Position numbers and translations under genes: made by a program
The notes under the pieces: model-generated
The model's input: the letters and a program-made list of their open reading frames with translations, nothing else
Databases searched by the model: none
Told to the model about the DNA's origin: nothing
DNA from: Brumimicrobium sp033722555
Lineage (GTDB): Bacteria > Bacteroidota > Bacteroidia > Flavobacteriales_D > Crocinitomicaceae
Direction of reading: 5' to 3'
Assembly (NCBI GenBank): GCA_033722555.1
Contig: JAWVYS010000009.1
Span: 1 to 64,000 of the forward strand
Length of the DNA: 64,000 bases
Shown: positions 9,144 to 17,368 of the stretch, in pieces
Position numbering within the stretch: the first letter of the stretch is position 1
Layout: each line of letters starts with the position of its first letter

Positions 9144-10238
9144 TTACAGATCGTCTTGCGTACCGAGCTTTCTTAACATTTTCCCGTGGCTGCGAAGAGC
9201 ACCGAAAAATGTTTTTTCAGATACATAAGGTAAATTATATTCCTCTGCTGTCTGACGAACGATCTTCGAAATCTTCTTATAATGAACGTGACAGATATTC
9301 GGGAACAAATGGTGTTCAATCTGAAAGTTTAATCCCCCAACGTACCAGGAAAGTAAAAAATTCTTAGGAGCGAAATTGGCTGTATTCACCAACTGACTAA
9401 CTGCCCAGTCTGCCTTAATGTTACCTGAATCATCAGGAAGTGGATAATCAGAAGAAGGCACTACGTGTGCAGGCTGGAAAATACATCCAAGAATTACACC
9501 CGAAACATAATGCATTGTAAGGAACCCTAATATTGTAAAATACCAAGGCACAGGAACGAAAATAAGGGGTAGAACAAGTACAACTCCATAGTACATCACC
9601 TTGTTAAAAATAATGCGCACTAAAAGCTTATTCACGGAATTTGTCTGTGTTTGCGTTAATCCCATTTTTTTAAACTTGCGAATCTGGCGAAAATCCTTTG
9701 TGGTAATCCACATCAGGGTCATCAGTCCGTAAAGAAACCAAGCATAAATATGCTGATACTTGTGGTAAGGCATTCTCTTTTCATGCGGGCTAAATCTCAT
9801 AACCTTTCCCGGATCGATATCCTCATCCATTCCAGTCACATTGGTGTATGTATGGTGCAAAACGTTGTGTTGAATTCTCCACATGGCATCGCTACCTCCG
9901 GCAATACCGATCAGACCTCCAAAAAGTCTGTTAACCATTTTATTTTTTGAATAAGCTCCGTGATTGGCATCATGCATAATGGACAGACCGATACCGGCCA
10001 TTCCAAATCCCATAATCACCCACATCAGAAAAGCAAGACCGGTTGATTCAATAACCGTTAATAAGAAAACATAAGGAATTACATACAAACAAATCATAAA
10101 AATAGACTTGATCACCATTTTATAATTTCCGTATCGAGTAATGTTATTTTCCTTGAAATAACCACGCACTCTTTTTTGAAGAGTTTTGTAGAAGTCTACA
10201 TTTACCCCTCTGTCAAACTGAATATTTTTTTGTTGCAT
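9144..10238 (-). CDS. Membrane fatty acid desaturase (acyl-CoA/acyl-lipid type)
   Basis: Introduces a double bond into an acyl chain using a di-iron centre in the inner membrane. The 364-residue protein has hydrophobic spans at about 43-65, 68-90 and 210-250, and the three histidine boxes of front-end (linoleoyl-CoA-like) desaturases: HDANH at 89-93, HNVLHH at 124-129, and QIEHH at 306-310. The glutamine-led third box is typical of front-end desaturases. The N-terminal cytochrome b5 domain seen in eukaryotic relatives is absent, so an external electron donor is needed. First gene of an operon with mmcQ and hslR; a -7-like element lies upstream. Position specificity cannot be read from sequence. 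Confidence 0.92.
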   Translation of the reverse strand: MQQKNIQFDRGVNVDFYKTLQKRVRGYFKENNITRYGNYKMVIKSIFMICLYVIPYVFLLTVIESTGLAFLMWVIMGFGMAGIGLSIMHDANHGAYSKNKMVNRLFGGLIGIAGGSDAMWRIQHNVLHHTYTNVTGMDEDIDPGKVMRFSPHEKRMPYHKYQHIYAWFLYGLMTLMWITTKDFRQIRKFKKMGLTQTQTNSVNKLLVRIIFNKVMYYGVVLVLPLIFVPVPWYFTILGFLTMHYVSGVILGCIFQPAHVVPSSDYPLPDDSGNIKADWAVSQLVNTANFAPKNFLLSWYVGGLNFQIEHHLFPNICHVHYKKISKIVRQTAEEYNLPYVSEKTFFGALRSHGKMLRKLGTQDDL

Positions 10239-10284
10239 AATTTAAACTTGAAATCTTAGGTCTTTTTGTTTCTCTAAGATGGTA

Positions 10285-10292
10285 CAAATATA
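10285..10292 (-). promoter_or_regulatory. Putative -7 element of the desaturase operon
   Basis: On the minus strand TATATTTG, a perfect TAnnTTTG match, 46 bases upstream of the desaturase start. A TTTG lies only 12 bases further upstream, which is shorter than the usual -33 spacing. Confidence 0.4.
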
Positions 10293-10384
10293 ACTATAAA
10301 TTATCAAAAAAATAAAATTCAATATTAGAACCAATCCATGCTTGGTCCCATTCAAAAATTAAGTTAAATCGGCCTTGGAACCAA

Positions 10385-10414
10385 TTTGGGGAAAGAAATA
10401 TCTTTCTATTTTTG
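10385..10414 (+). promoter_or_regulatory. Promoter of pgk (-33 TTTG, -7 TATTTTTG)
   Basis: TTTG (10385-10388) and TATTTTTG (10407-10414) are separated by 18 bases, the arrangement of primary-sigma promoters in Bacteroidota. The pgk ATG at 10431 follows 16 bases after the -7 element, giving a short leader. This supports starting pgk at 10431 rather than at the TTG at 10386, which lies within the -33 element. Confidence 0.65.
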
Positions 10415-10430
10415 TATCAAAACCTCAGAT

Positions 10431-11621
10431 ATGAATTCCTTCAAGTCCTACAATTTTGAAAATAAGCGTGCTCTCATTCGTGTGGATTTTAATGTTCCAC
10501 TCAATAGTTCATTCCAAATCACAGATGATACACGAATACAAAGTGCATTACCAACGATCAATCATATTCTGAAAAATAAAGGGAGTGTAATTCTAATGTC
10601 ACACCTCGGACGACCCAAATCCGGTCCTGAGGAAAAATTTTCTTTGAAGCATCTCATCCCTCGACTCAATGAACTTCTAAATACGGAAGTGATCTTTTTA
10701 TCAGACTGCATTGGAGAACATGCGTTTTCAGTAACACGAGAACTGAGCGCAGGCAAAGTAGTTTTACTGGAAAATCTTAGGTTTTACGACGAGGAAACTG
10801 CCGGAGATCTTGATTTTGCGAAAAAACTCTCAAACCATGGTAATGTGTACGTTAACGACGCATTCGGAACTGCTCATAGGGAGCATGCAAGTACAGCCGT
10901 AATCGCAAGATTTTTCCCCGAGGATAAATTGTTCGGATTGCTGTTGGAAAAAGAGATCAATAACATAGATAAAGTTTTAAAGAAACCGGATCATCCAACT
11001 ACAGCAATAATTGGTGGTGCCAAAGTCAGTTCTAAAATCACAATTATCGATCAGTTGCTTGACACGGTAGACAACATTATTATCGGGGGTGGAATGGCTT
11101 ATACGTTCGTTAAAGCTCAGGGTGGACAAACAGGAAATTCGCTTGTTGAAGACGATTATCTGGAAACTGCACGAAATGTCCTGAAAAAGGCCAAAGAAAA
11201 AAATACCCAAATTCATATTCCGTCGGATTCCGTGATAGCAGATAAATTTGCCGACGATGCGAATAAAAGGTCTGTTAAAATAGACGAAATCCCCGAAGGA
11301 TGGATGGGACTTGACATCGGAAATGAATCAATCAAGAGGTTTCGCGAAGTGATTTCGGGGTCAAAAACTATTTTATGGAACGGCCCCATGGGAGTTTTCG
11401 AAATGGAATCTTTTCAAACAGGAACAGTAGCTGTTGCACAAGCCATTGCTGAGGCTACCAAAAACGGAGCATATTCATTAATCGGTGGGGGAGATTCGGT
11501 TGCGGCCATCAATCAGTTCGGGCTGGCAGATCAGGTAAGCTATATTTCAACAGGCGGAGGAGCAATGCTCGAATATCTCGAAGGGAAGGAATTACCCGGT
11601 ATTGCGGCTATTCGTTCCTGA
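10431..11621 (+). CDS. pgk: Phosphoglycerate kinase
   Basis: Transfers phosphate from 1,3-bisphosphoglycerate to ADP in glycolysis. The 396-residue length is normal for bacteria. Visible motifs include the N-terminal RVDFNVPL substrate loop, SHLGRPK, the hinge region and the C-terminal nucleotide-binding GGGDSVAAI. The open frame extends upstream to a TTG at 10386, but family alignment (MNSFKSYNF...KRALIRVDFN) and the promoter position place the start at ATG 10431. A strong terminator follows. Enolase and phosphofructokinase genes lie within 11 kb but in separate transcription units. Confidence 0.97.
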   Translation: MNSFKSYNFENKRALIRVDFNVPLNSSFQITDDTRIQSALPTINHILKNKGSVILMSHLGRPKSGPEEKFSLKHLIPRLNELLNTEVIFLSDCIGEHAFSVTRELSAGKVVLLENLRFYDEETAGDLDFAKKLSNHGNVYVNDAFGTAHREHASTAVIARFFPEDKLFGLLLEKEINNIDKVLKKPDHPTTAIIGGAKVSSKITIIDQLLDTVDNIIIGGGMAYTFVKAQGGQTGNSLVEDDYLETARNVLKKAKEKNTQIHIPSDSVIADKFADDANKRSVKIDEIPEGWMGLDIGNESIKRFREVISGSKTILWNGPMGVFEMESFQTGTVAVAQAIAEATKNGAYSLIGGGDSVAAINQFGLADQVSYISTGGGAMLEYLEGKELPGIAAIRS

Positions 11622-11643
11622 CAAAGAATTTAGATATACATTA

Positions 11644-11683
11644 AAAAATCCGCTTACTCAGATTGAATAAGCGGATTTTTTTA
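11644..11683 (+). terminator. Bidirectional terminator between pgk and a T9SS cargo gene
   Basis: A perfect 13-bp inverted repeat, AAAAATCCGCTTA / TAAGCGGATTTTT (11644-11656 and 11668-11680), with an 11-base loop. A and T tracts on both sides let it work for pgk on the plus strand and for the convergent cargo gene on the minus strand. Confidence 0.88.
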
Positions 11684-11699
11684 TCATCAAGGGTAAAAT

Positions 11700-14345
11700 C
11701 TATCGCAGAACATTTATATGACCCTGCCATTCGTATTTTTTATCATTGATATAATCTCTTGTTCGTACTTTCCAAACATACGTTCCTTCTTCAACCGGTT
11801 TTCCACCTGCTCCTCCATAGGTAGCATCCCAACCCGCTTCCGGATTGTGTGATTCCCAGATAAGCTCTCCCCAACGATTGTAGATTTCAAGATCAAACAT
11901 CTGAACATCTATTCCTTCGATGTACACCCTCCAAAGTGGATTGCGTTCATCTCCGTCAGGTGTGAAAGAATTTGGAGCATAAAATATAACCTCTGACTCA
12001 ACCTGAACAATGGCAACGGCTGTATCCGTACATCCATGTATAGAGGTAGCTATCAGTTCAACTTCATAATTGTCTACCTCCCCTTCGGGGAAAGTACTCA
12101 CCGGATCCTTAAGTGTTGAAAAGCCAGGTAATCCATTCTCAAATGTCCACATATAAGTGTTTGCTCCCGTCGAATAATTCTGAAAAAGAACTTCAGTATT
12201 GAACATCGTTACGGGATCAGGGACAAAGTTGAAATTAGCTTTGGGCTTTGGATGTACGATCAAAAAGTTATTTACCGTCGCAGAATCGATGCATCCGTCC
12301 GGAGTTACTACCACCAACTGAAGATCATAATTGCCTGCCTCTTCAAAACTTACGCTGAAAGCATTTGTATTCACAAAGGTCTGATCATCTGAAAAATACC
12401 AGTACGTTTCTTCAACCAAAGCAGGATCAGTTTCATTACTAATCTCAAAGGTTGCAGGTTTACATTTATTATCCAGATCAACAGAAAACTGTACATCTGG
12501 AAGTGGTGACACAATTACTTCCGAGGTTAAAACCAAAGGAGTTGATTCACAACCATCTGTAATCGTTACTGTATAAATTGTGTTTACAGAGGGTGCAGGA
12601 TTAAACACAGCAGTATTAGCAACAACATTTCCCCCCGGATTTGTCCAAACAAAATTGTATGGACCGCCATTACCTCCCTGAGCCTGCGAGGATACCATGA
12701 TAGGGTATCCGGGACATGTGGACTGCGTTAAAGAAGAAGAACCAGTGATTGGCGGAAGGACATCGACAACGATTGTTTCCAACGGAGAAAGACATCCGTT
12801 TTCATTCTGAGCCTGCACATCATAAGACGTCTGTGCGCCGGGCTGAACCTGTTGAGACGATTGAACGTCAGCTGTATGACTCCATAGATAATCAAACATT
12901 GTTCCTCCGGTTGCATTTGCAGAAAGTGTGGCAGTTCCGTTCTCACAGATTGTTGTATCATTCACAACAGAAATCGTCATTTGAACACCTTCCTGTATAG
13001 TTATATCCTCACAAGTTTGACAACCGTTCGCGCCTTCCATACAAACCGTATAATTGCCGGCAGAAAATCCGGTTGCGAAGGAATCTACCTGCCATGTTAT
13101 TCCACCGTCAAAACTATAAGTGGTAGCGAGTGGTGCATCTGCATGAATTTCACCATTGCCGCCTCCAAAACAATCAGGATTTATACCTGTAAGGGTCATG
13201 GTCGGATTCTCAAAAGTAACCTGAACATCATCCGTTTGATCCGGGCAAATTCCATTCGATTCTGACAGGGTTAGTGTATAAACGCCATCCATATTCGAAG
13301 TGATGCTGGGATTTAAAGTGGTAGCATTCGGATTGAAATTAATCACTCCCCCTGCAGGTCCGGTGAAAGTCCATCCGAGCGTATTAGCCGGGTCACCTGC
13401 AGTAGCATTCAAAGTACCCACTGCACCGCTACAAACAACAAAATCGATTCCCGCATCAGGAGCAGGTGGAAAGACCACATTCACAGTAACATCAACGGTA
13501 TCCGTGAAAACACCGTTTGACACCTCTATGGAATAGGTGGTTGTGTCAGTCGGTAACAAATCAAATGTTGGCCCCGGAGCATTTGGATCAACAAGATCTC
13601 CCTGATTATTTAAGAAGGTAAAGGTTGGATTTGGAATTCCTCCCGGATTTACAGTGATTTGAGCAACATCCCCAAGACAAACGGTAGTACCGATGGAAGA
13701 TGGATCACACGTAACATCGGCCGATTGGTTGTTTGTATTTCCCGGAATATCCGAGCCTGTATAAATGGGCACCTGCGTACCAACCAAACCAGAATAATTA
13801 GAAAACATAAGCACAAACTGGTCCCCTGGATTTGCCCAGAAAGAGTGTTCAAAATTTCCTTGATTTGCACCTGCAGGTAAATTTCCCTGCTGCACCATAC
13901 CTGTATAACCTCCGCTGGAAGCATTCCAGTTACATGCTACAGGAGGAAGTTGGTTGGCTTGTATTTCTGCGCAGGCATCTGCACCGGTAATACTTTGTGG
14001 AGAGCCGGCCTCATAATAGGGCCACATAGACCAGTCAAAAAAACCATTACCCCCGGGCGAACCAAGAGTAAATTCGAAATAACCTGCATTAGAAATTGTA
14101 AAAATGATCCAGGTTGGATTTAATTCCCCACTAAAAAGACATCCTGAATTACCCGCAGAACCAGGATTCGTGGTAGGGTTCGAAATATTACTACCCGAAG
14201 GAATATCTACAACAGCACCTCCACCCGATGAGTTGACCGTAAAGTCACTTATTGTACATCCGTAATCTGCAGAATTACAATCCGGTTGAGCTATGGTATA
14301 ATGAAGAAATAAAATGAAAAATATCGTAAGTAAACTAAATTTCAT
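11700..14345 (-). CDS. T9SS type B cargo with PKD/Ig repeats
   Basis: An 881-residue secreted protein. The start at ATG 14345 gives a proper signal peptide (MKFSLLTIFFILF...IAQ); an in-frame ATG ten codons upstream lies inside the preceding gene and is less likely. Residues about 20-200 form an N-terminal domain with WIIFTISNAGYFEF and FWANPGDQFVLMFSN, resembling jellyroll modules of gliding-associated proteins. Several Ig/SprB-like repeats and two PKD-like domains (YWYFSDDQ, YMWTFENG) follow. The last ~90 residues are the type B sorting domain (APNSFTPDGDERN ... IYNRWGELIWES ... GWDATYGG ... GHINVLR). Function is probably adhesion or matrix formation. It sits directly after a small secreted protein gene. 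Confidence 0.92.
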   Translation of the reverse strand: MKFSLLTIFFILFLHYTIAQPDCNSADYGCTISDFTVNSSGGGAVVDIPSGSNISNPTTNPGSAGNSGCLFSGELNPTWIIFTISNAGYFEFTLGSPGGNGFFDWSMWPYYEAGSPQSITGADACAEIQANQLPPVACNWNASSGGYTGMVQQGNLPAGANQGNFEHSFWANPGDQFVLMFSNYSGLVGTQVPIYTGSDIPGNTNNQSADVTCDPSSIGTTVCLGDVAQITVNPGGIPNPTFTFLNNQGDLVDPNAPGPTFDLLPTDTTTYSIEVSNGVFTDTVDVTVNVVFPPAPDAGIDFVVCSGAVGTLNATAGDPANTLGWTFTGPAGGVINFNPNATTLNPSITSNMDGVYTLTLSESNGICPDQTDDVQVTFENPTMTLTGINPDCFGGGNGEIHADAPLATTYSFDGGITWQVDSFATGFSAGNYTVCMEGANGCQTCEDITIQEGVQMTISVVNDTTICENGTATLSANATGGTMFDYLWSHTADVQSSQQVQPGAQTSYDVQAQNENGCLSPLETIVVDVLPPITGSSSLTQSTCPGYPIMVSSQAQGGNGGPYNFVWTNPGGNVVANTAVFNPAPSVNTIYTVTITDGCESTPLVLTSEVIVSPLPDVQFSVDLDNKCKPATFEISNETDPALVEETYWYFSDDQTFVNTNAFSVSFEEAGNYDLQLVVVTPDGCIDSATVNNFLIVHPKPKANFNFVPDPVTMFNTEVLFQNYSTGANTYMWTFENGLPGFSTLKDPVSTFPEGEVDNYEVELIATSIHGCTDTAVAIVQVESEVIFYAPNSFTPDGDERNPLWRVYIEGIDVQMFDLEIYNRWGELIWESHNPEAGWDATYGGAGGKPVEEGTYVWKVRTRDYINDKKYEWQGHINVLR

Positions 14346-14356
14346 GGCTTTTGAAT

Positions 14357-14722
14357 TTAGTGAGTGTTTGAACAAAATTGACTATTGAAAGGAATGACCT
14401 GATCGACACCGTATAACCCCTTTCTGAAGCAGTTAATATGAACAGCATTGGATCCTAACCATGATTCAACCGTTTGACGGTCAAAATCGGTAAGAACCTT
14501 TGTTACTATGAAAAGTCCCCCAGATACCCTATCCAATCGAGACATTAGTATCATAGGGTTTTGACTGAGATCCTGCTCTATGGCATCAAGAGTCGCCGAA
14601 GAGGTCGTGTCTTGAAAAGTTAATTGCGAAAAGTATTGTACACCGTTTGATGAAGTGTTTAAATTCTGCGAAAAGAGATTGAATCCTGCAGCAAAAACGA
14701 GTGTAAAAAAAAGATATTTCAT
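14357..14722 (-). CDS. Small exported protein of unknown function
   Basis: A 121-residue protein with a clear signal peptide (MKYLFFTLVFAAGFNLFSQ). The mature part is about 100 residues, with an alternating helix/strand pattern (SATLDAIEQDLSQNP, MILMSRLDRVSGGLFIVTKVL, FDRQTVESWLG) that hints at a small ferredoxin-like fold, and two cysteines near the C-terminus. I do not recognise the family. It ends 11 bases before the T9SS cargo start, so the two are likely co-transcribed, and it could be an accessory to that cargo. It carries no sorting domain or lipobox. Confidence 0.7.
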   Translation of the reverse strand: MKYLFFTLVFAAGFNLFSQNLNTSSNGVQYFSQLTFQDTTSSATLDAIEQDLSQNPMILMSRLDRVSGGLFIVTKVLTDFDRQTVESWLGSNAVHINCFRKGLYGVDQVIPFNSQFCSNTH

Positions 14723-14834
14723 GAGACAATCGTATTTAATTAATCCTTAGACGTAAAGGTTAATAATAGGTTGTCTTAAAAAGAAAGAATAATTAATAAA
14801 TATGGTAAGATGTTAAAAATATAACCACTACTGT

Positions 14835-16124
14835 TTATCGGTCAAGGAATTTAAACGAAAGGCCCTGATAATAAGCGCTATCACCAAGTTCTTCTTCAAT
14901 TCGCAGCAATTGGTTGTATTTGGCCATCCGATCGCTTCGAGAAGCCGATCCTGTCTTTATTTGTCCACAGCTTAAGGCCACCGCAAGATCAGCGATTGTA
15001 GTATCCTCCGTTTCTCCACTCCGGTGACTCATAACCGATGTATATGAATTCCTGGTTGCCATTTTTACTGCTTCAATCGTTTCCGTGAGCGTGCCTATCT
15101 GATTCACCTTAACCAAAATTGAGTTCGCAGAGCCTTCCTTAATTCCTCGGGATAATCTTTTGGTATTTGTTACAAACAAGTCGTCACCAACCAGCTGCAC
15201 TTTTGAACCAATGGCTTCAGTAAGTTTTTTCCAGCCTGACCAGTCATCTTCGTCAAGACCGTCTTCAATGGAAATGATGGGATATTTTTCAGCCCAGTTT
15301 TTCCAGTACGCCACCATCTCATCGGAAGTCATCTCTGCCCCGGTAGATTCGAAAATATATTTTTTCTTTTCGGCGTTATAGAACTCCGAACTAGCAGCAT
15401 CTAAAGCTATCCATATCTCTTTTCCTGCCTTATAACCGGCTTTTTCAATAGCTTCAAGAACATATTCGATAGCCTCTTCATTGGAGCCGAGATTGGGGGC
15501 GAATCCTCCCTCATCCCCTACATTCGTTGAATAGCCCTTGGATTTCAAAACGGCTTTCAGGTGGTGAAAAATTTCAGTACCCATTCGGAGTCCCTCAGAA
15601 AACGAAGAAGCCCCAAAAGGCATCACCATAAATTCCTGAATGTCTATCTTATTATCGGCATGCGAACCTCCGTTAAGAATATTCATCATCGGCACCGGCA
15701 TTTCACAGGCTCCTGCACCCCCAACATATTTGAAAAGAGACATACCTGATTCACTCGCAGCAGCTTTCGCAACGGCTAATGAAGTACCTAAAACGGCATT
15801 TGCGCCAATTCTTCCTTTATTCTCCGTACCGTCAATTTCTATAAGTTTATTATCGATCGCTTTCTGATCAAAGAGGTAGATTCCTTCCAGCTGATCATTG
15901 ATAACCGTATTCACGAAAGACACAGCATTCTCAACGCCTTTGCCCAAATACCTTCCCGGATCATTGTCTCTGAGCTCAACGGCCTCATGCGCACCTGTAG
16001 ATGCTCCCGAAGGAACAGCAGCACGACCAAATCTACCGTTTGTTGTATATACATCGACCTCAACAGTCGGGTTTCCCCGGGAATCCAAAATTTGTCTGCC
16101 AATAATCTTTGCTATGTAACTCAT
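14835..16124 (-). CDS. eno: Enolase (phosphopyruvate hydratase)
   Basis: Converts 2-phosphoglycerate to phosphoenolpyruvate. At 429 residues it has normal bacterial length. The catalytic lysine region (ILVKVNQIGT), the loop NGGSHADNKIDIQEFM, the GDDLFVTN metal aspartate and the SHRSGETED signature are all present. It begins 25 bases after the carA stop on the same strand, so carA and eno probably form one transcript. Confidence 0.98.
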   Translation of the reverse strand: MSYIAKIIGRQILDSRGNPTVEVDVYTTNGRFGRAAVPSGASTGAHEAVELRDNDPGRYLGKGVENAVSFVNTVINDQLEGIYLFDQKAIDNKLIEIDGTENKGRIGANAVLGTSLAVAKAAASESGMSLFKYVGGAGACEMPVPMMNILNGGSHADNKIDIQEFMVMPFGASSFSEGLRMGTEIFHHLKAVLKSKGYSTNVGDEGGFAPNLGSNEEAIEYVLEAIEKAGYKAGKEIWIALDAASSEFYNAEKKKYIFESTGAEMTSDEMVAYWKNWAEKYPIISIEDGLDEDDWSGWKKLTEAIGSKVQLVGDDLFVTNTKRLSRGIKEGSANSILVKVNQIGTLTETIEAVKMATRNSYTSVMSHRSGETEDTTIADLAVALSCGQIKTGSASRSDRMAKYNQLLRIEEELGDSAYYQGLSFKFLDR

Positions 16125-16149
16125 CTTATAGGGATCTTTAAAATTAAAA

Positions 16150-17265
16150 TTACTTTGCTTTATGTTCTTTCATTGTGTTTACGAAATCATCGAATAAATA
16201 ACGAGAATCATGAGGTCCGGCGGAAGATTCCGGATGGTACTGAACCGAAAAAACTGGAAACCCTTTGATTGCTATTCCCGCAACTGAATTGTCGTTCAGA
16301 TGAGAATGCGTTATTTCGATATTATTATTTTGTTCGGCACTTTCTCGCGAAACCACAAATCCGTGATTCTGACTAGTTATCTCCCCCTTCCCTGTTCTAT
16401 GATTAATGACGGGATGGTTTAAACCTCTGTGACCATGATGCATTTTTACCGTTTTCACACCCTGACTAAGTGCAATGATCTGGTGCCCCATACAAATGCC
16501 GAATACAGGCTTCTTCGTTGCGATAATTGCATTTGCCAATTTATGAGTATCAGTCATGACAGCAGGGTCACCTGGTCCATTAGATAGAAGGAATCCGTCA
16601 GGATTATATTCCAGCATTTTATCAATCGGGGTATCCATCGGAAAAACTTTAACCTCACAGTCCCTTTCGTTTAAACAGCGGATCATATTCTTCTTGACTC
16701 CCAAATCAAGGAGCGCTACCCTGTACTTTGTTTCACCAGAATCCGAAGGTGAAATAAAAGGTTCTTTTGTAGAAACCTTGCTGGATAACTCCAGACCTTC
16801 CATGGATGGAATTTCCTTCACATCTCTGATTAGTTGATCAATATCAGCATCGTCTTCCGAGCAGATGATCGCGTTCATTGCTCCTGCGGAACGAACGTGA
16901 CGAACAAGGGCTCTGGTGTCCACATCCGCAATCCCCACTTTCTTATCCTTCAGCATAAATTCTTCCAAAGAAAGATCACAAGTAGAACGAGAATATACTT
17001 CAGAGAACTTCTTAATAATAACACCGGCAACCTGCATATGATCAGATTCAGACTCCTCTTTATGCGTACCATAGTTACCGATATGAGCTGTATTCATAAT
17101 CAATAACTGTCCGAGATAAGAAGGATCTGTAAAAACTTCCTGGTATCCGGTCATCCCGGTGTTAAAAGCTAACTCGCCGGTGGCTCGGCCCTTCTGTCCA
17201 ATTGATTTTCCGTGAAAAACAGTACCGTCTTCTAAAACAAGTACTGCAGGAGATCTTTCAGTCAT
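16150..17265 (-). CDS. carA: Carbamoyl-phosphate synthase small (glutaminase) subunit
   Basis: Hydrolyses glutamine to supply ammonia to CarB for carbamoyl phosphate (pyrimidine and arginine synthesis). The 371-residue protein has the CarA N-terminal domain and a class I glutamine amidotransferase domain with nucleophile Cys in GICMGHQ and the His-Glu pair in QYHPESSAGPHD. carB is not in the window, so the two subunits are unlinked here. It leads the carA-eno transcript. Confidence 0.96.
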   Translation of the reverse strand: MTERSPAVLVLEDGTVFHGKSIGQKGRATGELAFNTGMTGYQEVFTDPSYLGQLLIMNTAHIGNYGTHKEESESDHMQVAGVIIKKFSEVYSRSTCDLSLEEFMLKDKKVGIADVDTRALVRHVRSAGAMNAIICSEDDADIDQLIRDVKEIPSMEGLELSSKVSTKEPFISPSDSGETKYRVALLDLGVKKNMIRCLNERDCEVKVFPMDTPIDKMLEYNPDGFLLSNGPGDPAVMTDTHKLANAIIATKKPVFGICMGHQIIALSQGVKTVKMHHGHRGLNHPVINHRTGKGEITSQNHGFVVSRESAEQNNNIEITHSHLNDNSVAGIAIKGFPVFSVQYHPESSAGPHDSRYLFDDFVNTMKEHKAK

Positions 17266-17281
17266 TTCTTTTAAGTTTTGA

Positions 17282-17289
17282 CAAAAGTA
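17282..17289 (-). promoter_or_regulatory. Putative -7 element of carA
   Basis: Minus-strand TACTTTTG, a perfect TAnnTTTG match, 16 bases before the carA start. No convincing -33 box. Confidence 0.4.
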
Positions 17290-17368
17290 ACACTTTAAAG
17301 GCGACTAAATAATGAAACATTTAAAAAGTTCTTTCGGGTTTTCAACACCTCTCAAGTACGGAGAAAAA

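Noticed and set aside
10386..10430. TTG start 15 codons upstream for pgk
   Set aside because: It overlaps the -33 promoter element and adds residues absent from the family.
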